Shown: positions 50,357-58,859 of the stretch, one piece after another
Layout of the letters: each line of letters begins with the position of its first letter
Numbering within the stretch: position 1 is the first letter of the stretch
Assembly (NCBI RefSeq): GCF_008974225.1
Contig: NZ_BKZR01000009.1
Span: 37,191 to 101,190 of the forward strand
Direction: 5' to 3'
Origin: Weizmannia acidilactici
Lineage (GTDB): Bacteria > Bacillota > Bacilli > Bacillales > Bacillaceae_C
DNA: 64,000 bases
Program-made: the position numbers and the translations under genes
The notes under the pieces: model-generated
The model's input: only the letters and a program-made list of their open reading frames with translations
The model's database searches: none
What the model was told of the DNA's origin: nothing

Positions 50357-51841
50357 ATGAAAGAAACCAATATAAAGGCTGTTACGCTCGCCCTTTTCGT
50401 TGCAACTTTTTTAACAGCCATTGAGGGGACGATTGTCAGCACCGCCATGCCGCGGATTGTCAGTGATTTGAAGGGGATCGAAGTGATGAACTGGGTGTTT
50501 GCCATTTACTTGCTGACTTCCGCGGTAACCGTCCCGATTTTCGGGAAACTGGCCGATTTATACGGCCGTAAAAAAATTTTTGTGATCGGCACCATCGTGT
50601 TTCTTGTTGGTTCAACGTTGTGCGGGCTTGCTGGCACAATGGGGCAGATGATTTTTTTTCGCGCCATCCAGGGGATAGGAGCCGGAGCCATCATGCCGGT
50701 CACGAACACGATTATCGCCGACATTTATCCGCATGAAAAGCGCGCAAAAATGCTCGGATTTATGGGAGCGGCATGGGGCATTGCCGGCGTTATCGGGCCT
50801 TTGTTCGGCGGATTCTTTGTCGACCGGCTCACATGGCATTGGATTTTCTTCATCAATTTGCCGTTCGGAATGATTTCCGTTTTCATGGTCATGATATTTT
50901 TGCACGAACATGTGGAAAAAACGGAGAATGCCATTGATGTTTGGGGGGCGACTACGTTTTCCGCCGGGATGCTCGCCTTTTTATATGCCCTGCAAAAAGG
51001 CGGGGATACAAATGACTGGGGAAACCCCTTCCTGTTAACGCTTCTCGCGGCCAGCACAGTCTTACTTGCTATGTTTATATGGATTGAAATCCGGCATCCA
51101 GACCCTTTAATCCCGCTTACGCTTTTCCGAATACGTGCCATTTCCATTTCCAATCTTGTCGGCTTTTTGGCGAGCGCCGTTTTGATGGGGATCAACGTCT
51201 ATATTCCGATGTGGATCCAGGGGCTGCAGGGGCACGGCGCAACCATTTCGGGGCTCATACTGGCGCCAAGCCCGGTCCTTTGGATGATCGGGTCTTTTGT
51301 GGGCGGCAGGCTGCAGTTGAAGTACGGGGATCGCTTTGCATTTTTGTCGGGGATGGCATGTATTTTGGCAAGCACGGTATGGCTCAGTCTGTTTACGCTT
51401 GGCACAAAAGAATGGAGTTTTTATGCATTCGCCGCGCTTTCCGGGTTCGGCTTCGGGATCGTGATGACGATCGCGCTCGTTTGTGTGCAGTCGGCAGTGG
51501 ACTGGTCATTGCGCGGCGCGGCCACAGCTTCCAATACGTTTTTCCGCAATTTGGGCCAGTCGGTCGGTTCCGCGGTGTTCGGCACGTATTTTAATGCAAC
51601 GGTGACCCGCCTGCTATCGGAAAAAAGCAATCCGGACCACTTGACGAAGGAATCGCTGAATCAACTGATTAATCCGAAGAGTGCCCATTTGTTTTCCGAT
51701 TCGGCGCGTGAATGGCTCCGGCATGTGCTCTTTTCCAGCATCCACTATGTTTTTATCGTACTCGCCGCCGTTTCGCTTGTCTCTTTGGTGCTGTCGTTTG
51801 CAGTTCCGAAGGCGGAGGAGGAGGAAAAAGCTATTTCTTAA
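50357..51841 (+). CDS. MFS drug exporter, DHA2 (EmrB/QacA) family
   Basis: A 494-residue protein with about 14 TM helices. Motif A GKLADLYGRKKIF after TM2, the Asp-free TM1 TAIEGTIVSTAMPRI, and GWGIAGVIGPLFGG-like motif C (here AAWGIAGVIGPLFGGFF) are typical of proton-driven DHA2 multidrug efflux pumps. The substrate cannot be deduced. GGAGGAAC precedes ATG 50357. It stands alone, divergent from nagA. Confidence 0.92.
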   Translation: MKETNIKAVTLALFVATFLTAIEGTIVSTAMPRIVSDLKGIEVMNWVFAIYLLTSAVTVPIFGKLADLYGRKKIFVIGTIVFLVGSTLCGLAGTMGQMIFFRAIQGIGAGAIMPVTNTIIADIYPHEKRAKMLGFMGAAWGIAGVIGPLFGGFFVDRLTWHWIFFINLPFGMISVFMVMIFLHEHVEKTENAIDVWGATTFSAGMLAFLYALQKGGDTNDWGNPFLLTLLAASTVLLAMFIWIEIRHPDPLIPLTLFRIRAISISNLVGFLASAVLMGINVYIPMWIQGLQGHGATISGLILAPSPVLWMIGSFVGGRLQLKYGDRFAFLSGMACILASTVWLSLFTLGTKEWSFYAFAALSGFGFGIVMTIALVCVQSAVDWSLRGAATASNTFFRNLGQSVGSAVFGTYFNATVTRLLSEKSNPDHLTKESLNQLINPKSAHLFSDSAREWLRHVLFSSIHYVFIVLAAVSLVSLVLSFAVPKAEEEEKAIS

Positions 51842-51879
51842 ATTAAGGAATGAGTGGTCGTTTATAAATTAAGGCACTC

Positions 51880-52135
51880 CCTTCTATCACAGAAAGATGA
51901 TCATTCAAACGCTCCTTAAGATCATTTCAAAGCAAGAATACTTTCATTTCGGTCTTGAGAGCTTCCTTTTAGGACCGTTTCAAACCTGGAATGCTTTTTC
52001 CTAACGGTCCCAAGGGGCTTCCTCAGGAACAGTTTAGACCTTTCATATCGGCAAATGGGCTTTAGAAAAGGCAAGTTCAAAGCAAAGACCTTCAAGCACT
52101 TAAGACAAAGACTCAGACAATGGATCGGAATCTAT
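51880..52135. repeat. Intergenic repeat block between the MFS gene and metA
   Basis: The gap between two converging genes contains AAACGCTCCTTA (near 51907), AGGACCGTTTCAA (51971), TAACGGTCCCAAG (52002) and AGGAACAGTTTA (52025), alternately direct and inverted versions of the core shared by other blocks. It ends in the GGGACAGCCC/GGGCTGCCC hairpin that serves metA as terminator. Confidence 0.7.
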
Positions 52136-52169
52136 TAAAAAGGGCTGCCCCAACCATTCGGGACAGCCC
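52136..52169 (-). terminator. Terminator of metA (repeat-derived)
   Basis: Minus-strand GGGCTGTCCC pairs with GGGGCAGCCC around GAATGGTT and is followed by UUUUU. The arms carry the GGGGCTGTCCC end motif of the repeat family. Confidence 0.85.
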
Positions 52170-52177
52170 CGTATGCC

Positions 52178-53083
52178 CTACCATTGATACGGTGTTTCCT
52201 GGTACACATAATAGTTCAGCCAGTTGGAAAATAACAGGTAGCTGTGTGACCGCCATGTATGCAGCGGCCGTTCATTGACGTCATCGTTTGGAAAATAATT
52301 TTTTGGGATCGCGGTGCCGAGCCCCTTCTTTTGATCCCGCCTATATTCGTCGGCCAGGGTCGTCGCGTCATATTCCAAATGGCCGGTAATCATAATATTT
52401 TTCCCATTTTCGGACATAACGATAAACGGCGCGCCTTCCTCCGATACGGAAATCAGCTGCAATTCCGGATGGTTTTCGATGGCTTCCCGGGAAACATCGG
52501 TATAGCGGGAGTGCGGTGCCTGAAAAATTTCATCAAACCCGCGGACAAGCTTGACCATCGGTGCAAAACATTGGTGTTTGAACACGCCGAAGCATTTTTC
52601 CGGAAGTTCAAATTTTTCAATACCGTAATGGTAGTATAGCGCGGCCTGGGCGCCCCAGCAAATATGTAAGGTCGATGTGACATTCGTTTTCGTCCAATCC
52701 ATAATGTCCGTCAATTCCTGCCAATAATCTACATCCTCAAACGCCATTTTCTCCACAGGCGCACCGGTGATGATCATGCCGTCGAATCGGCGTTTTTTCA
52801 CATGGTCAAAAATGGTATAAAAATGTTCGAGATGGTAGCTGCTGACATTTTTCGATTGATAGGTCGACGTCCTTAAGAACGTGATATTCACTTGCAGCGG
52901 CGTATTGCCTAAGAGCCGCAAAAGCTGCAGTTCCGTTTTTTCTTTTTCCGGCATCAAATTTAAGATTAAAATATTCAATGGGCGGATATCCTGCGTCCTC
53001 GCCCTGTCCTCGTCCATGACAAAAATTTTCTCTTTTCTTAACAACTCCCCTGCAGGCAAATCTTTCGGTATATTGATTGGCAT
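52178..53083 (-). CDS. metA: Homoserine O-acetyltransferase (MetA family)
   Basis: A 301-residue enzyme activating homoserine for methionine synthesis. Catalytic Cys142 in HICWGAQAAL, and GHLEYD with Glu/His of the active site near 235-239. Residue 111 is Glu (GAPVEKM), the residue reported to favour acetyl-CoA over succinyl-CoA in MetA enzymes, so acetylation is predicted despite the family name homoserine O-succinyltransferase. The start at 53083 has GGGGGAGAC; five extra codons upstream are not needed. No SAM riboswitch is visible upstream. Confidence 0.93.
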   Translation of the reverse strand: MPINIPKDLPAGELLRKEKIFVMDEDRARTQDIRPLNILILNLMPEKEKTELQLLRLLGNTPLQVNITFLRTSTYQSKNVSSYHLEHFYTIFDHVKKRRFDGMIITGAPVEKMAFEDVDYWQELTDIMDWTKTNVTSTLHICWGAQAALYYHYGIEKFELPEKCFGVFKHQCFAPMVKLVRGFDEIFQAPHSRYTDVSREAIENHPELQLISVSEEGAPFIVMSENGKNIMITGHLEYDATTLADEYRRDQKKGLGTAIPKNYFPNDDVNERPLHTWRSHSYLLFSNWLNYYVYQETPYQW

Positions 53084-53127
53084 CGAAGTCTCCCCCATAC
53101 AAAGTTGATCAGATAATTACTATTATA

Positions 53128-53157
53128 AAAGTTTATGGCGGGTTGTTGCAATGTTCT
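53128..53157 (-). promoter_or_regulatory. Possible sigma-A promoter of metA
   Basis: On the minus strand TTGCAA, an 18-base spacer and TATAAT lie about 40 bases before the metA start. Coordinates are approximate at the edges. Confidence 0.45.
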
Positions 53158-53193
53158 TGATATACTGATATTTTTTCAACTGTTCTCGCATTG

Positions 53194-53224
53194 AAAAACC
53201 CGCCTTGGCCTGAGCCAGGGCGGG
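53194..53224 (-). terminator. Terminator of manA
   Basis: Minus-strand CCCGCCCTGGC and GCCAAGGCGGG pair around CTCA-type loop bases and are followed by UUUUUC. Confidence 0.9.
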
Positions 53225-53230
53225 TTCCCA

Positions 53231-54178
53231 TTACGGATGTGACACAATCATAGAAAGGCGGCCTTCTAGTTCAAAATCACCAAGTCCGGACGGCAGCAGG
53301 AAATGCATCCCTTTTTTAAGCGGATACGTTTTCCCACCCACTTTCAACGCCCCTTCACCATCGAGGACGCTTGCCAATTGGAACGGTTCTGTTTGCGAAA
53401 ACCGTGCTGCGCCATCCACCTCCCATTTGTAAACGGAGAAATATTTTTCTTTTGCAAAAGTGGTGATCGTAACACCAGGTTTTTCTTCCGTTTCTTTTCG
53501 GACCGCGGCATCCGTATGCGGGATCGTGGCCACGTCAATCGCTTTTTGCAAATGCAGTTCGCGTTTGTTTCCATTGGCATCTGTCCGGTCGTAATCATAC
53601 ACGCGGTAAGTCGTATCGGAACTTTGCTGTGTTTCGAGCACGAGCGTCCCTTCGCATAATGCGTGGATTGTCCCGCTCGGCACATAGAAAAAGTCGCCCG
53701 GATGGATCGGCACTTTCCGAAGCAAACTGTCCCATTTTCCTTCATCAACCATGCGGATAAATTCTTCCTTCGACTTCGCATGGTGCCCGTAGACGAGTTC
53801 CGCGCCTTCTTTACAATCGATGATATACCAGCACTCCGTTTTTCCGAGTTCGCCGTTTTCGTATTGATTCGCGTAGGCATCATCCGGATGGACCTGCACG
53901 GACAAATCCGAGTTCGCATCCAAAATTTTCGTTAAAAGCGGGAAGACTTTGCCCGGATAATGGCCGAACAAGTCCCGGTGGTTCTCCCACAATTCAATCA
54001 GCGTTTTTCCGGCAAATTCGCCGTTTTTTACAGTTGACGGGCCGTTCGGATGTCCGGAAATCGCCCAGCATTCCCCTGTACGATTAGATGGGATCTCATA
54101 ACCGAACTGGTCCCTCAGCGCAGTCCCACCCCATATTCTTTCTTTAAAAACCGGTTCAAGAAATAAAGGCTCGCTCAT
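53231..54178 (-). CDS. manA: Mannose-6-phosphate isomerase, class I
   Basis: A 315-residue cupin-type zinc enzyme interconverting mannose-6-P and fructose-6-P. FKERIWGGTALRDQFGYEIP, SVQVHPDDAYA with the zinc His, GKTECWYI with Glu, and the second His in SGTIHALCEGTLVLE are visible, all expected ligands. The length equals Bacillus ManA/Pmi. No PTS gene is adjacent, so it may serve sugar-nucleotide supply as well as mannose use. Confidence 0.95.
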   Translation of the reverse strand: MSEPLFLEPVFKERIWGGTALRDQFGYEIPSNRTGECWAISGHPNGPSTVKNGEFAGKTLIELWENHRDLFGHYPGKVFPLLTKILDANSDLSVQVHPDDAYANQYENGELGKTECWYIIDCKEGAELVYGHHAKSKEEFIRMVDEGKWDSLLRKVPIHPGDFFYVPSGTIHALCEGTLVLETQQSSDTTYRVYDYDRTDANGNKRELHLQKAIDVATIPHTDAAVRKETEEKPGVTITTFAKEKYFSVYKWEVDGAARFSQTEPFQLASVLDGEGALKVGGKTYPLKKGMHFLLPSGLGDFELEGRLSMIVSHP

Positions 54179-54276
54179 TCAAATCTTTCCTCCTTCAAAG
54201 GCAAATCCTTTGCTCACATCTGAACAAAACTTTTTCCAAAAATGGCCATCGAATCCCTTCCATTATAGCACACCGT

Positions 54277-54381
54277 GGAAGGGGTTGCCGCCCCTCTGTT
54301 GATCAGTTTTCACACAACTAACCGGCAAATCGCCCGGTACTGGAAAAAGGGCATTTTTATCATAAAAAGGGGCAACCCTTC
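54277..54381. repeat. Short inverted-end element near the VOC gene
   Basis: AAGGGGTTGCCGCCCC (54277-54292) is inverted as GGGGCAACCCTT (54369-54380), about 105 bases end to end. The ends resemble the GGGG(C/T)TG(T/C)CC motif of the other blocks. It lies between the VOC gene and manA and may act as a terminator. Confidence 0.4.
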
Positions 54382-54394
54382 TTATGAAGCATTT

Positions 54395-54793
54395 TCAACT
54401 TTCATACAGCTCAACCGGCAGGCCGTCCGGATCCTGGAAAAACGTAAATTTCTTTTCCGTATACGGATCAATGCGGACATCTTCCACCTGAATGCCCATT
54501 TCTTCAAGCCGCTTTTTGCTTGCTTCCACATCATCAACTTCAAATGCCAGGTGCCTGAGACCTGCAGCTTCCGGAAAAGACGGGCGGGCAGGCGGATCGG
54601 GAAAAGAAAACAGCTCGATCTGGTAATGGTCCCCGACCGCCAAATCCAATTTATACGAATTGCGCTCTTTTCTGTACACTTCCCGCACCGGTGACAGTCC
54701 GAGGCAGTCCACATAAAAATGTTTTGATTTTTCGTAGTCCGAGCAGATGATTGCGATATGGTGGACGCGTTTCAGCCCGATTCCCACCATCAT
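54395..54793 (-). CDS. Glyoxalase/VOC-family protein (GloA2/YaeR-like)
   Basis: A 132-residue single-domain VOC protein. RVHHIAIICSDYEKSKHFYVDCLGL (metal His), YQIELFSFPDPPARPSFPEAAGLRHLAFEVDD (Glu and His) and PDGLPVELYE (Glu) supply the four expected metal ligands. It resembles the YaeR/YwkD subgroup, whose substrate is not firmly known. Its start overlaps the cvfB stop by four bases, so it is translationally coupled to cvfB. Confidence 0.85.
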   Translation of the reverse strand: MMVGIGLKRVHHIAIICSDYEKSKHFYVDCLGLSPVREVYRKERNSYKLDLAVGDHYQIELFSFPDPPARPSFPEAAGLRHLAFEVDDVEASKKRLEEMGIQVEDVRIDPYTEKKFTFFQDPDGLPVELYES

Positions 54794-55650
54794 TGTCCCT
54801 CCTTCCGGTATGTCCAGCCTTCTTCCTGATATACGGTGCCGTTTTTCATCAGCCGGCCGAGCGCCCGTTTAAAAGCCGCTTTACTGATGCCAAACCGGGC
54901 GCTGATTTCTTCCGGCATGCTTTTGTCCCAATACGGCATTTTTCCGCCGCGCGAATCCATATAAGCAAGGATCCGCTCCGCATCTCTATCGATTTCTTCA
55001 TGGGCGCGGCCCAACAGCGATACATTAATCGTACCGTCTTCTTTTATATCAATGACGCGGCCTTCCACTTTCTGGCCGAGGCGCGGTTCCTGTTTCCGCT
55101 GCGATTCGTGGATAAAACCGATATAACCGCCATCTGTGATCATAAAAGACCCCGTTTTCATTAAACGGTACACATGCCCCGTGACATTTTTGTTCCACAT
55201 TTCCTTTGTGGCCTTTTTTGCCATGGACCTTACAATATTTTCCCCGGCTAATTTTCCGAATAAACGCCCGTGTTTGTCCAATTGGAGGGTAATGTATAAT
55301 CGATCGCCTTTTTCTGGCCATAATGAACGGTGTGTGGGCAAATCATCAATGGAGATCAACATATCTTTCCTGATCCCGATCGATGCGAAGACGCCGAGTT
55401 TTTCTTTTAAGCCGGCGACCTCCGCCCAGCCGTATGTACCGAGTTGGATTTCAGGGATCGTCATCGTCGCCGCCAGTCTTCCCTGATGGTCCTGGTAAAG
55501 AAAAACCGTTTGCACTTCTTCAGGATCAAATGGTTCCGCGATATCCCGGTGATGCAGAAGCACTTCTTCCGTCCCATTTGATAAAAAATAGCCAAACGGC
55601 GCTTCCCGCACAACGCGGAGTTCCGCAACCGTGCCTGGAGTAAAATTCAT
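54790..55650 (-). CDS. cvfB: S1-domain RNA-binding protein CvfB (YitL)
   Basis: A 286-residue protein with three S1-like modules and a C-terminal winged helix. Residues 1-60 (VAELRVVREAPFGYFLSNGTEEVLLHHRD), 70-125 (GWAEVAGLKEKLGVFASIGIRKDMLI), 145-210 (GHVYRLMKTGSFMITDGGYIGFIHESQRK) and about 220-280 (AERILAYMDSRGG ... FKRALGRLMKNGTVYQEEGW). CvfB binds RNA and affects virulence-factor expression in Staphylococcus. The start at 55650 follows AAGGAAT; the frame upstream is leader. Confidence 0.92.
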   Translation of the reverse strand: MNFTPGTVAELRVVREAPFGYFLSNGTEEVLLHHRDIAEPFDPEEVQTVFLYQDHQGRLAATMTIPEIQLGTYGWAEVAGLKEKLGVFASIGIRKDMLISIDDLPTHRSLWPEKGDRLYITLQLDKHGRLFGKLAGENIVRSMAKKATKEMWNKNVTGHVYRLMKTGSFMITDGGYIGFIHESQRKQEPRLGQKVEGRVIDIKEDGTINVSLLGRAHEEIDRDAERILAYMDSRGGKMPYWDKSMPEEISARFGISKAAFKRALGRLMKNGTVYQEEGWTYRKEGQ

Positions 55651-55757
55651 GCAGCCATTCCTTCTTTCATTTCGCAAATCGTTTGCTTCATAATAGGTAA
55701 TTATAACATTGATAGGCGGAAAACATGATTTTATTTTGAACAAGGAGTGTAAATACT

Positions 55758-55955
55758 ATGCCTGATGAGAAACGTTACGCCCACCCGCGCGATCCGCATA
55801 TGGATCATGAAGCGGAAACTGTGGTCAACGACACACTTGGGAGCGGCCTTGTCGGCTTGTTCAATGAACATAAGCCGAAAAAGCCGTTTGCCGTTACATC
55901 GCTGGAAACGGATGAGGACATGAAAAAATTCGAAAAATATACAGACGGAAAATAG
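55758..55955 (+). CDS. Unknown small acidic/basic protein (65 aa)
   Basis: A 65-residue, charged, His-containing protein: DEKRYAHPRDPHMDHEAETV, then LGSGLVGLFNEHKPKKPF and a charged tail ending in MKKFEKYTDGK. No signal or TM segment. ATG 55758 has AAGGAGTGT upstream. It is followed after 11 bases by another tiny gene with its own ribosome-binding site, so the two form a small operon divergent from cvfB. No family is recognised. Confidence 0.75.
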   Translation: MPDEKRYAHPRDPHMDHEAETVVNDTLGSGLVGLFNEHKPKKPFAVTSLETDEDMKKFEKYTDGK

Positions 55956-55966
55956 GAGTGGTGGCC

Positions 55967-56098
55967 ATGAGCAAATCGAAACGCGAAGAAGAACGCGAAT
56001 GGAAAGTTCGGAAAGAATCACAGAAACCGCACGGCAAAGTAAAATCTCTGGAAGAAATCGCGGATGAAATTTTTGCCGAATGGGAGTCGAAAAGATAA
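55967..56098 (+). CDS. Unknown very small charged protein (43 aa)
   Basis: A 43-residue frame starting at ATG 55967 behind AGGAGTGGTGGCC: a basic/acidic helix (KREEEREWKVRKESQK), then PHGKVKSLEEIADEIFAEW and ESKR. Good start signal, tight spacing to the preceding small gene and sensible codon use support it as real. It is too short for most gene finders. Function unknown. Confidence 0.7.
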   Translation: MSKSKREEEREWKVRKESQKPHGKVKSLEEIADEIFAEWESKR

Positions 56099-56104
56099 GC
56101 ATAG

Positions 56105-56345
56105 GTATAGAAAAAGGGGTTGTTCCAAAAGTCAGTATCACTGCGGCTGAGGGGCACACTTTTTTAGATCCAACGCAATTTGGCGAATTTTACAAGACTT
56201 CTGCAGGAAAAGCTTGCTAGGCCGGGAGCCCTCCGCCAAGTGAATTTTGTCATCATGAACAGCAGTTAAGAAACAAAATCGGCGAAACCTCCGGAAAAAT
56301 CAGCGGTATTACAAAATAAATCGGCGGCAAGATACGAAAAATCAG
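56105..56345. repeat. Intergenic repeat block downstream of the two small genes
   Basis: AAAAGGGGTTGTTCCAAAAGTC opens the block and parallels the left end of the 3942-4213 element. Further on GGGGCACAC...TTTTTTA and GAATTTTACAAGACTTCTG match that element's GGGGCACCC...TTTTTTTA and GAAATTTACGAGACTCCTG. Short GGCGAAA/ATCGGCG repeats follow (56280-56345). No gene is seen. Confidence 0.6.
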
Positions 56346-56381
56346 CGATAGACACAAAAAAACCGTTGCCCTTTATCTAAG

Positions 56382-56416
56382 AAACCCGTTGAGAAAATGA
56401 TTTTCTCAACGGGTTT
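56382..56416. terminator. Bidirectional terminator, perfect 17-bp stem
   Basis: AAACCCGTTGAGAAAAT and its exact inverse ATTTTCTCAACGGGTTT flank a single G. A/T runs lie on both sides, suiting the converging small-gene operon and YdjO-like gene. Confidence 0.85.
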
Positions 56417-56462
56417 TCCTGTTAAAAGACATTCTCTTTTAATAAACGGCAATAAAAAATGA

Positions 56463-56651
56463 TTAATTCCCTATGACCGGCAGTATCCGGACTTCTTTTT
56501 TCATTTTGGAGCGGCAAAGCGGGCAGAGCGGTTGGTCTTCAAGCGTAAAATTTTCACGCATAAATCCGTTGCAGTCGTCATTCGTGCAGGCCCATACGGT
56601 TGTTTCCGCTTCCGGCACCGGCTCCTTTTGGTTATGAAAATATGCCATCAT
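56463..56651 (-). CDS. YdjO-like cold-inducible zinc-ribbon protein
   Basis: A 62-residue protein with two Cys pairs, CTNDDC and CPLC, in the pattern VWACTNDDCNGFMRENFTLED ... CPLCRSKMKKEVRILP. This matches the B. subtilis YdjO family, annotated as cold-inducible; function unknown. The start is one of two adjacent ATGs (56651 or 56648) after GGGAG. Confidence 0.82.
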   Translation of the reverse strand: MMAYFHNQKEPVPEAETTVWACTNDDCNGFMRENFTLEDQPLCPLCRSKMKKEVRILPVIGN

Positions 56652-56693
56652 AAAAGACTCCCTTCCCATGTTTAGTATAACACACTTTAACAC

Positions 56694-56713
56694 AAAAAAG
56701 GGGACCGGACCCC
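56694..56713 (-). terminator. Possible terminator of the gal operon
   Basis: Minus-strand GGGG-TCCGGT-CCCC is followed by TTTTTT, with further ACCGG/CCGGT-type pairing just outside, after the LacI-type regulator gene. Confidence 0.55.
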
Positions 56714-56781
56714 GCCGCGTTTGTGCATGTATTTAGTATATGCGAGGCGGCCGGTTTTATGCCAAAAAGAGCCATGTTCCT

Positions 56782-57768
56782 TTATCCACTTTTGCGGCAG
56801 ACGAGTTTTGTGGCGATCAAAATTTTTTTCGCAACCGTCCTGCCTTCCACGCGTTCCAGCAATGTGTCGACTGCAGTTTCGCCCATCGTTTCCGTATACA
56901 CTTTTACCGTGCTGAGCGGTGGAAAAACATATTTGGAAAGGCTGATGTCATTCACGCCAACAATGCTGACGCGGCCGGGCACGGGAATATTGTTTTCCGA
57001 AAGAGCCTGCAGGCAGCCGATGGCGATCGCATCATTTGCGGCAAAAAAAGCACTGGGCAGCGCGTCGCCGAGTTCCCGGATCGCCTTGTTCATCAGCCGG
57101 TGACCATCTTCGGTAGAAAACGCCCCGATGTACACAAATTTTTCATTCCACAGCCCCTTTTCCTGCATCCAACGCCTGAACGCCGTTTCCCTCGGGTCTT
57201 CAATGGGGGCGGACTGGTCTTTATAGGTCTCCCTTCCGCCGATAAAACCGATTTGCGTATGCCCTTTTACTTCGAAATATTTGAGCACTTTTTCCGTCGC
57301 TTTTTCAAAATCGGAAACGACCGCATCAAATCGGTTTTCATCCGGGCAGCAGTCCACAAACACAATATTGCGGGTAACCGAGAGAAGCTGTTCAACCTGC
57401 GGCATGCTGAATTTCCCGACTGCAATCACGCCTTGGATGTTTTCTTTTCCCATGTCTTCCAGATGGTTTAAATCGTATCTCAATACTTGTATGTTTTTCC
57501 GGCTGCAGCGTTTTTCAATCCCCATCCTGATCGACAAATAATATAGGTCGTTCAGTTCCTCTTTTTCCGTGTACCAGTATACAAGAGCAATTTTGATTTT
57601 TTCCAGTTTGCGGGGCGCCCTTTTCGTATAGGAAAGCTCCTCGGCCGCTTCAAAAATCCTTTTTTTCGTGTCATCGCTCACGGAAATGGTCGGATCATTG
57701 TTTAAAACGCGCGAGACCGTTGAAATAGAAACCCCCGCTTTCGCCGCAATATCTTTAATCGTTGCCAT
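56782..57768 (-). CDS. galR: LacI/GalR-family regulator of the gal operon
   Basis: A 328-residue repressor. The N-terminal HTH (ATIKDIAAKAGVSISTVSRVLNNDPTISVSDDTKKRI) is LacI-type, and residues 60-328 are the sugar-binding core with GVIAVGKFS, HTQIGFIGG, FFAANDAIAIG and VSIVGVNDISLS. It lies 19 bases after galM at the end of the gal operon and probably controls it by binding the direct repeats upstream of galK. The ligand (galactose) is inferred from context. Confidence 0.88.
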   Translation of the reverse strand: MATIKDIAAKAGVSISTVSRVLNNDPTISVSDDTKKRIFEAAEELSYTKRAPRKLEKIKIALVYWYTEKEELNDLYYLSIRMGIEKRCSRKNIQVLRYDLNHLEDMGKENIQGVIAVGKFSMPQVEQLLSVTRNIVFVDCCPDENRFDAVVSDFEKATEKVLKYFEVKGHTQIGFIGGRETYKDQSAPIEDPRETAFRRWMQEKGLWNEKFVYIGAFSTEDGHRLMNKAIRELGDALPSAFFAANDAIAIGCLQALSENNIPVPGRVSIVGVNDISLSKYVFPPLSTVKVYTETMGETAVDTLLERVEGRTVAKKILIATKLVCRKSG

Positions 57769-57787
57769 GTTTACACCCCAAAATCAA

Positions 57788-58828
57788 TCAGCTGAAAATT
57801 AGCTTTGTGTTTGCGCGGTACTCCTCCCCCGGCTTCAGGACAATAGACGGGAATTCAGGATGGTGCACCGCATCCGGAACGCCCTGCGCCTCAAGGCAAA
57901 TGCCCAAATAATCACAAGGTTTGCGCCCGCGGATTTCATATTCATCATTTCCCATCGTATTACATGTGTATACGACAACGCAAGGCTGGTCCGTTTCCAC
58001 TTTCAGCACCCGCCCGCTTTCGTCATCTTTCAACACAATCGGCTTCTTGTGGTTCGATAATAAAAACGGATGGTCAAAGCCGTTTCCGACCAGCACGTTT
58101 TGCGGATGGTTGGAAACCGTGCCGCCTTCGATTTTCCTGCCGTTCCGAAAATCAAAGGCTGTACCTGTAACATCCAGTTTTTTCCCTGTCGGCAGCGTTT
58201 CCTGGTCAAGTTCCAGCACATAGTCGCTTGGCATGGACAGTTCATGCCCGCGCACGTCCCGTTTCAAGTCGCCGCTCAAATTAAAATACGCATGGTTGGT
58301 CATGTTGAGAATGGTCTTTTTGTCGGTAACGGCCCTGTAAGACAGTTTCAGCTCCTGTTCATTCGTCAAAAGGTACATGACCGTCACATCGAGTTTTCCG
58401 GGATAGCCTTCTTCGCCGTCCGGGCTCGTGTAAGTGAATTCCACCCCAACCGCGCCGTCCTCCTCAATCGGGGTGCTGTTCCAAATGACGGCGTTGAAAC
58501 CTTTTAACCCGCCGTGAAGATGGTTTCGGTTTTCATTATTGGCAAGCTTGTATGTTTTTCCGTCCAGTTCAAAAGACGATCCTGCAATTCTGCCGGCAAC
58601 ACGGCCAATGATAGCGCCAAAATAAGGGGCATCTTTTACATATCCATCGAGGCTGTCAAACCCGAGCACGATATTTTCCGCTTTCCCGATCCGGTCCGGC
58701 ACCATGATTTTATTGATAATGCAGCCGTATTCCAGGACGGTAACCGAAATAGACCGGTCATTCTTCAATTCATAGGCATAAATCGGGTGGCCGCCCAGTT
58801 CCCCGAACAGTTCCTTTTTGACTTCCAT
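57788..58828 (-). CDS. galM: Aldose 1-epimerase (galactose mutarotase)
   Basis: A 346-residue enzyme that interconverts alpha and beta anomers of galactose before GalK. GRVAGRIAGSSFELDGKTYKLANNENRNHLHGG with the catalytic His, TNHAYFNLSGD with the second His, GNGFDHPF and the C-terminal Glu in ICLEAQGVPDAVHHPEFP are conserved. It follows galT after about 190 bases that contain a degenerate repeat. Confidence 0.95.
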   Translation of the reverse strand: MEVKKELFGELGGHPIYAYELKNDRSISVTVLEYGCIINKIMVPDRIGKAENIVLGFDSLDGYVKDAPYFGAIIGRVAGRIAGSSFELDGKTYKLANNENRNHLHGGLKGFNAVIWNSTPIEEDGAVGVEFTYTSPDGEEGYPGKLDVTVMYLLTNEQELKLSYRAVTDKKTILNMTNHAYFNLSGDLKRDVRGHELSMPSDYVLELDQETLPTGKKLDVTGTAFDFRNGRKIEGGTVSNHPQNVLVGNGFDHPFLLSNHKKPIVLKDDESGRVLKVETDQPCVVVYTCNTMGNDEYEIRGRKPCDYLGICLEAQGVPDAVHHPEFPSIVLKPGEEYRANTKLIFS

Positions 58829-58859
58829 TTTGATCAGCCCTTTTCTTTTAAAAATTATG

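Noticed and set aside
53084..53193. SAM riboswitch (S-box) upstream of metA
   Set aside because: The gap is only about 110 bases before the manA terminator and shows none of the conserved S-box stems.
56740..57471. Long plus-strand frame antisense to galR
   Set aside because: It is the mirror of a clear LacI-family gene, lacks a ribosome-binding site and has no recognisable domain.
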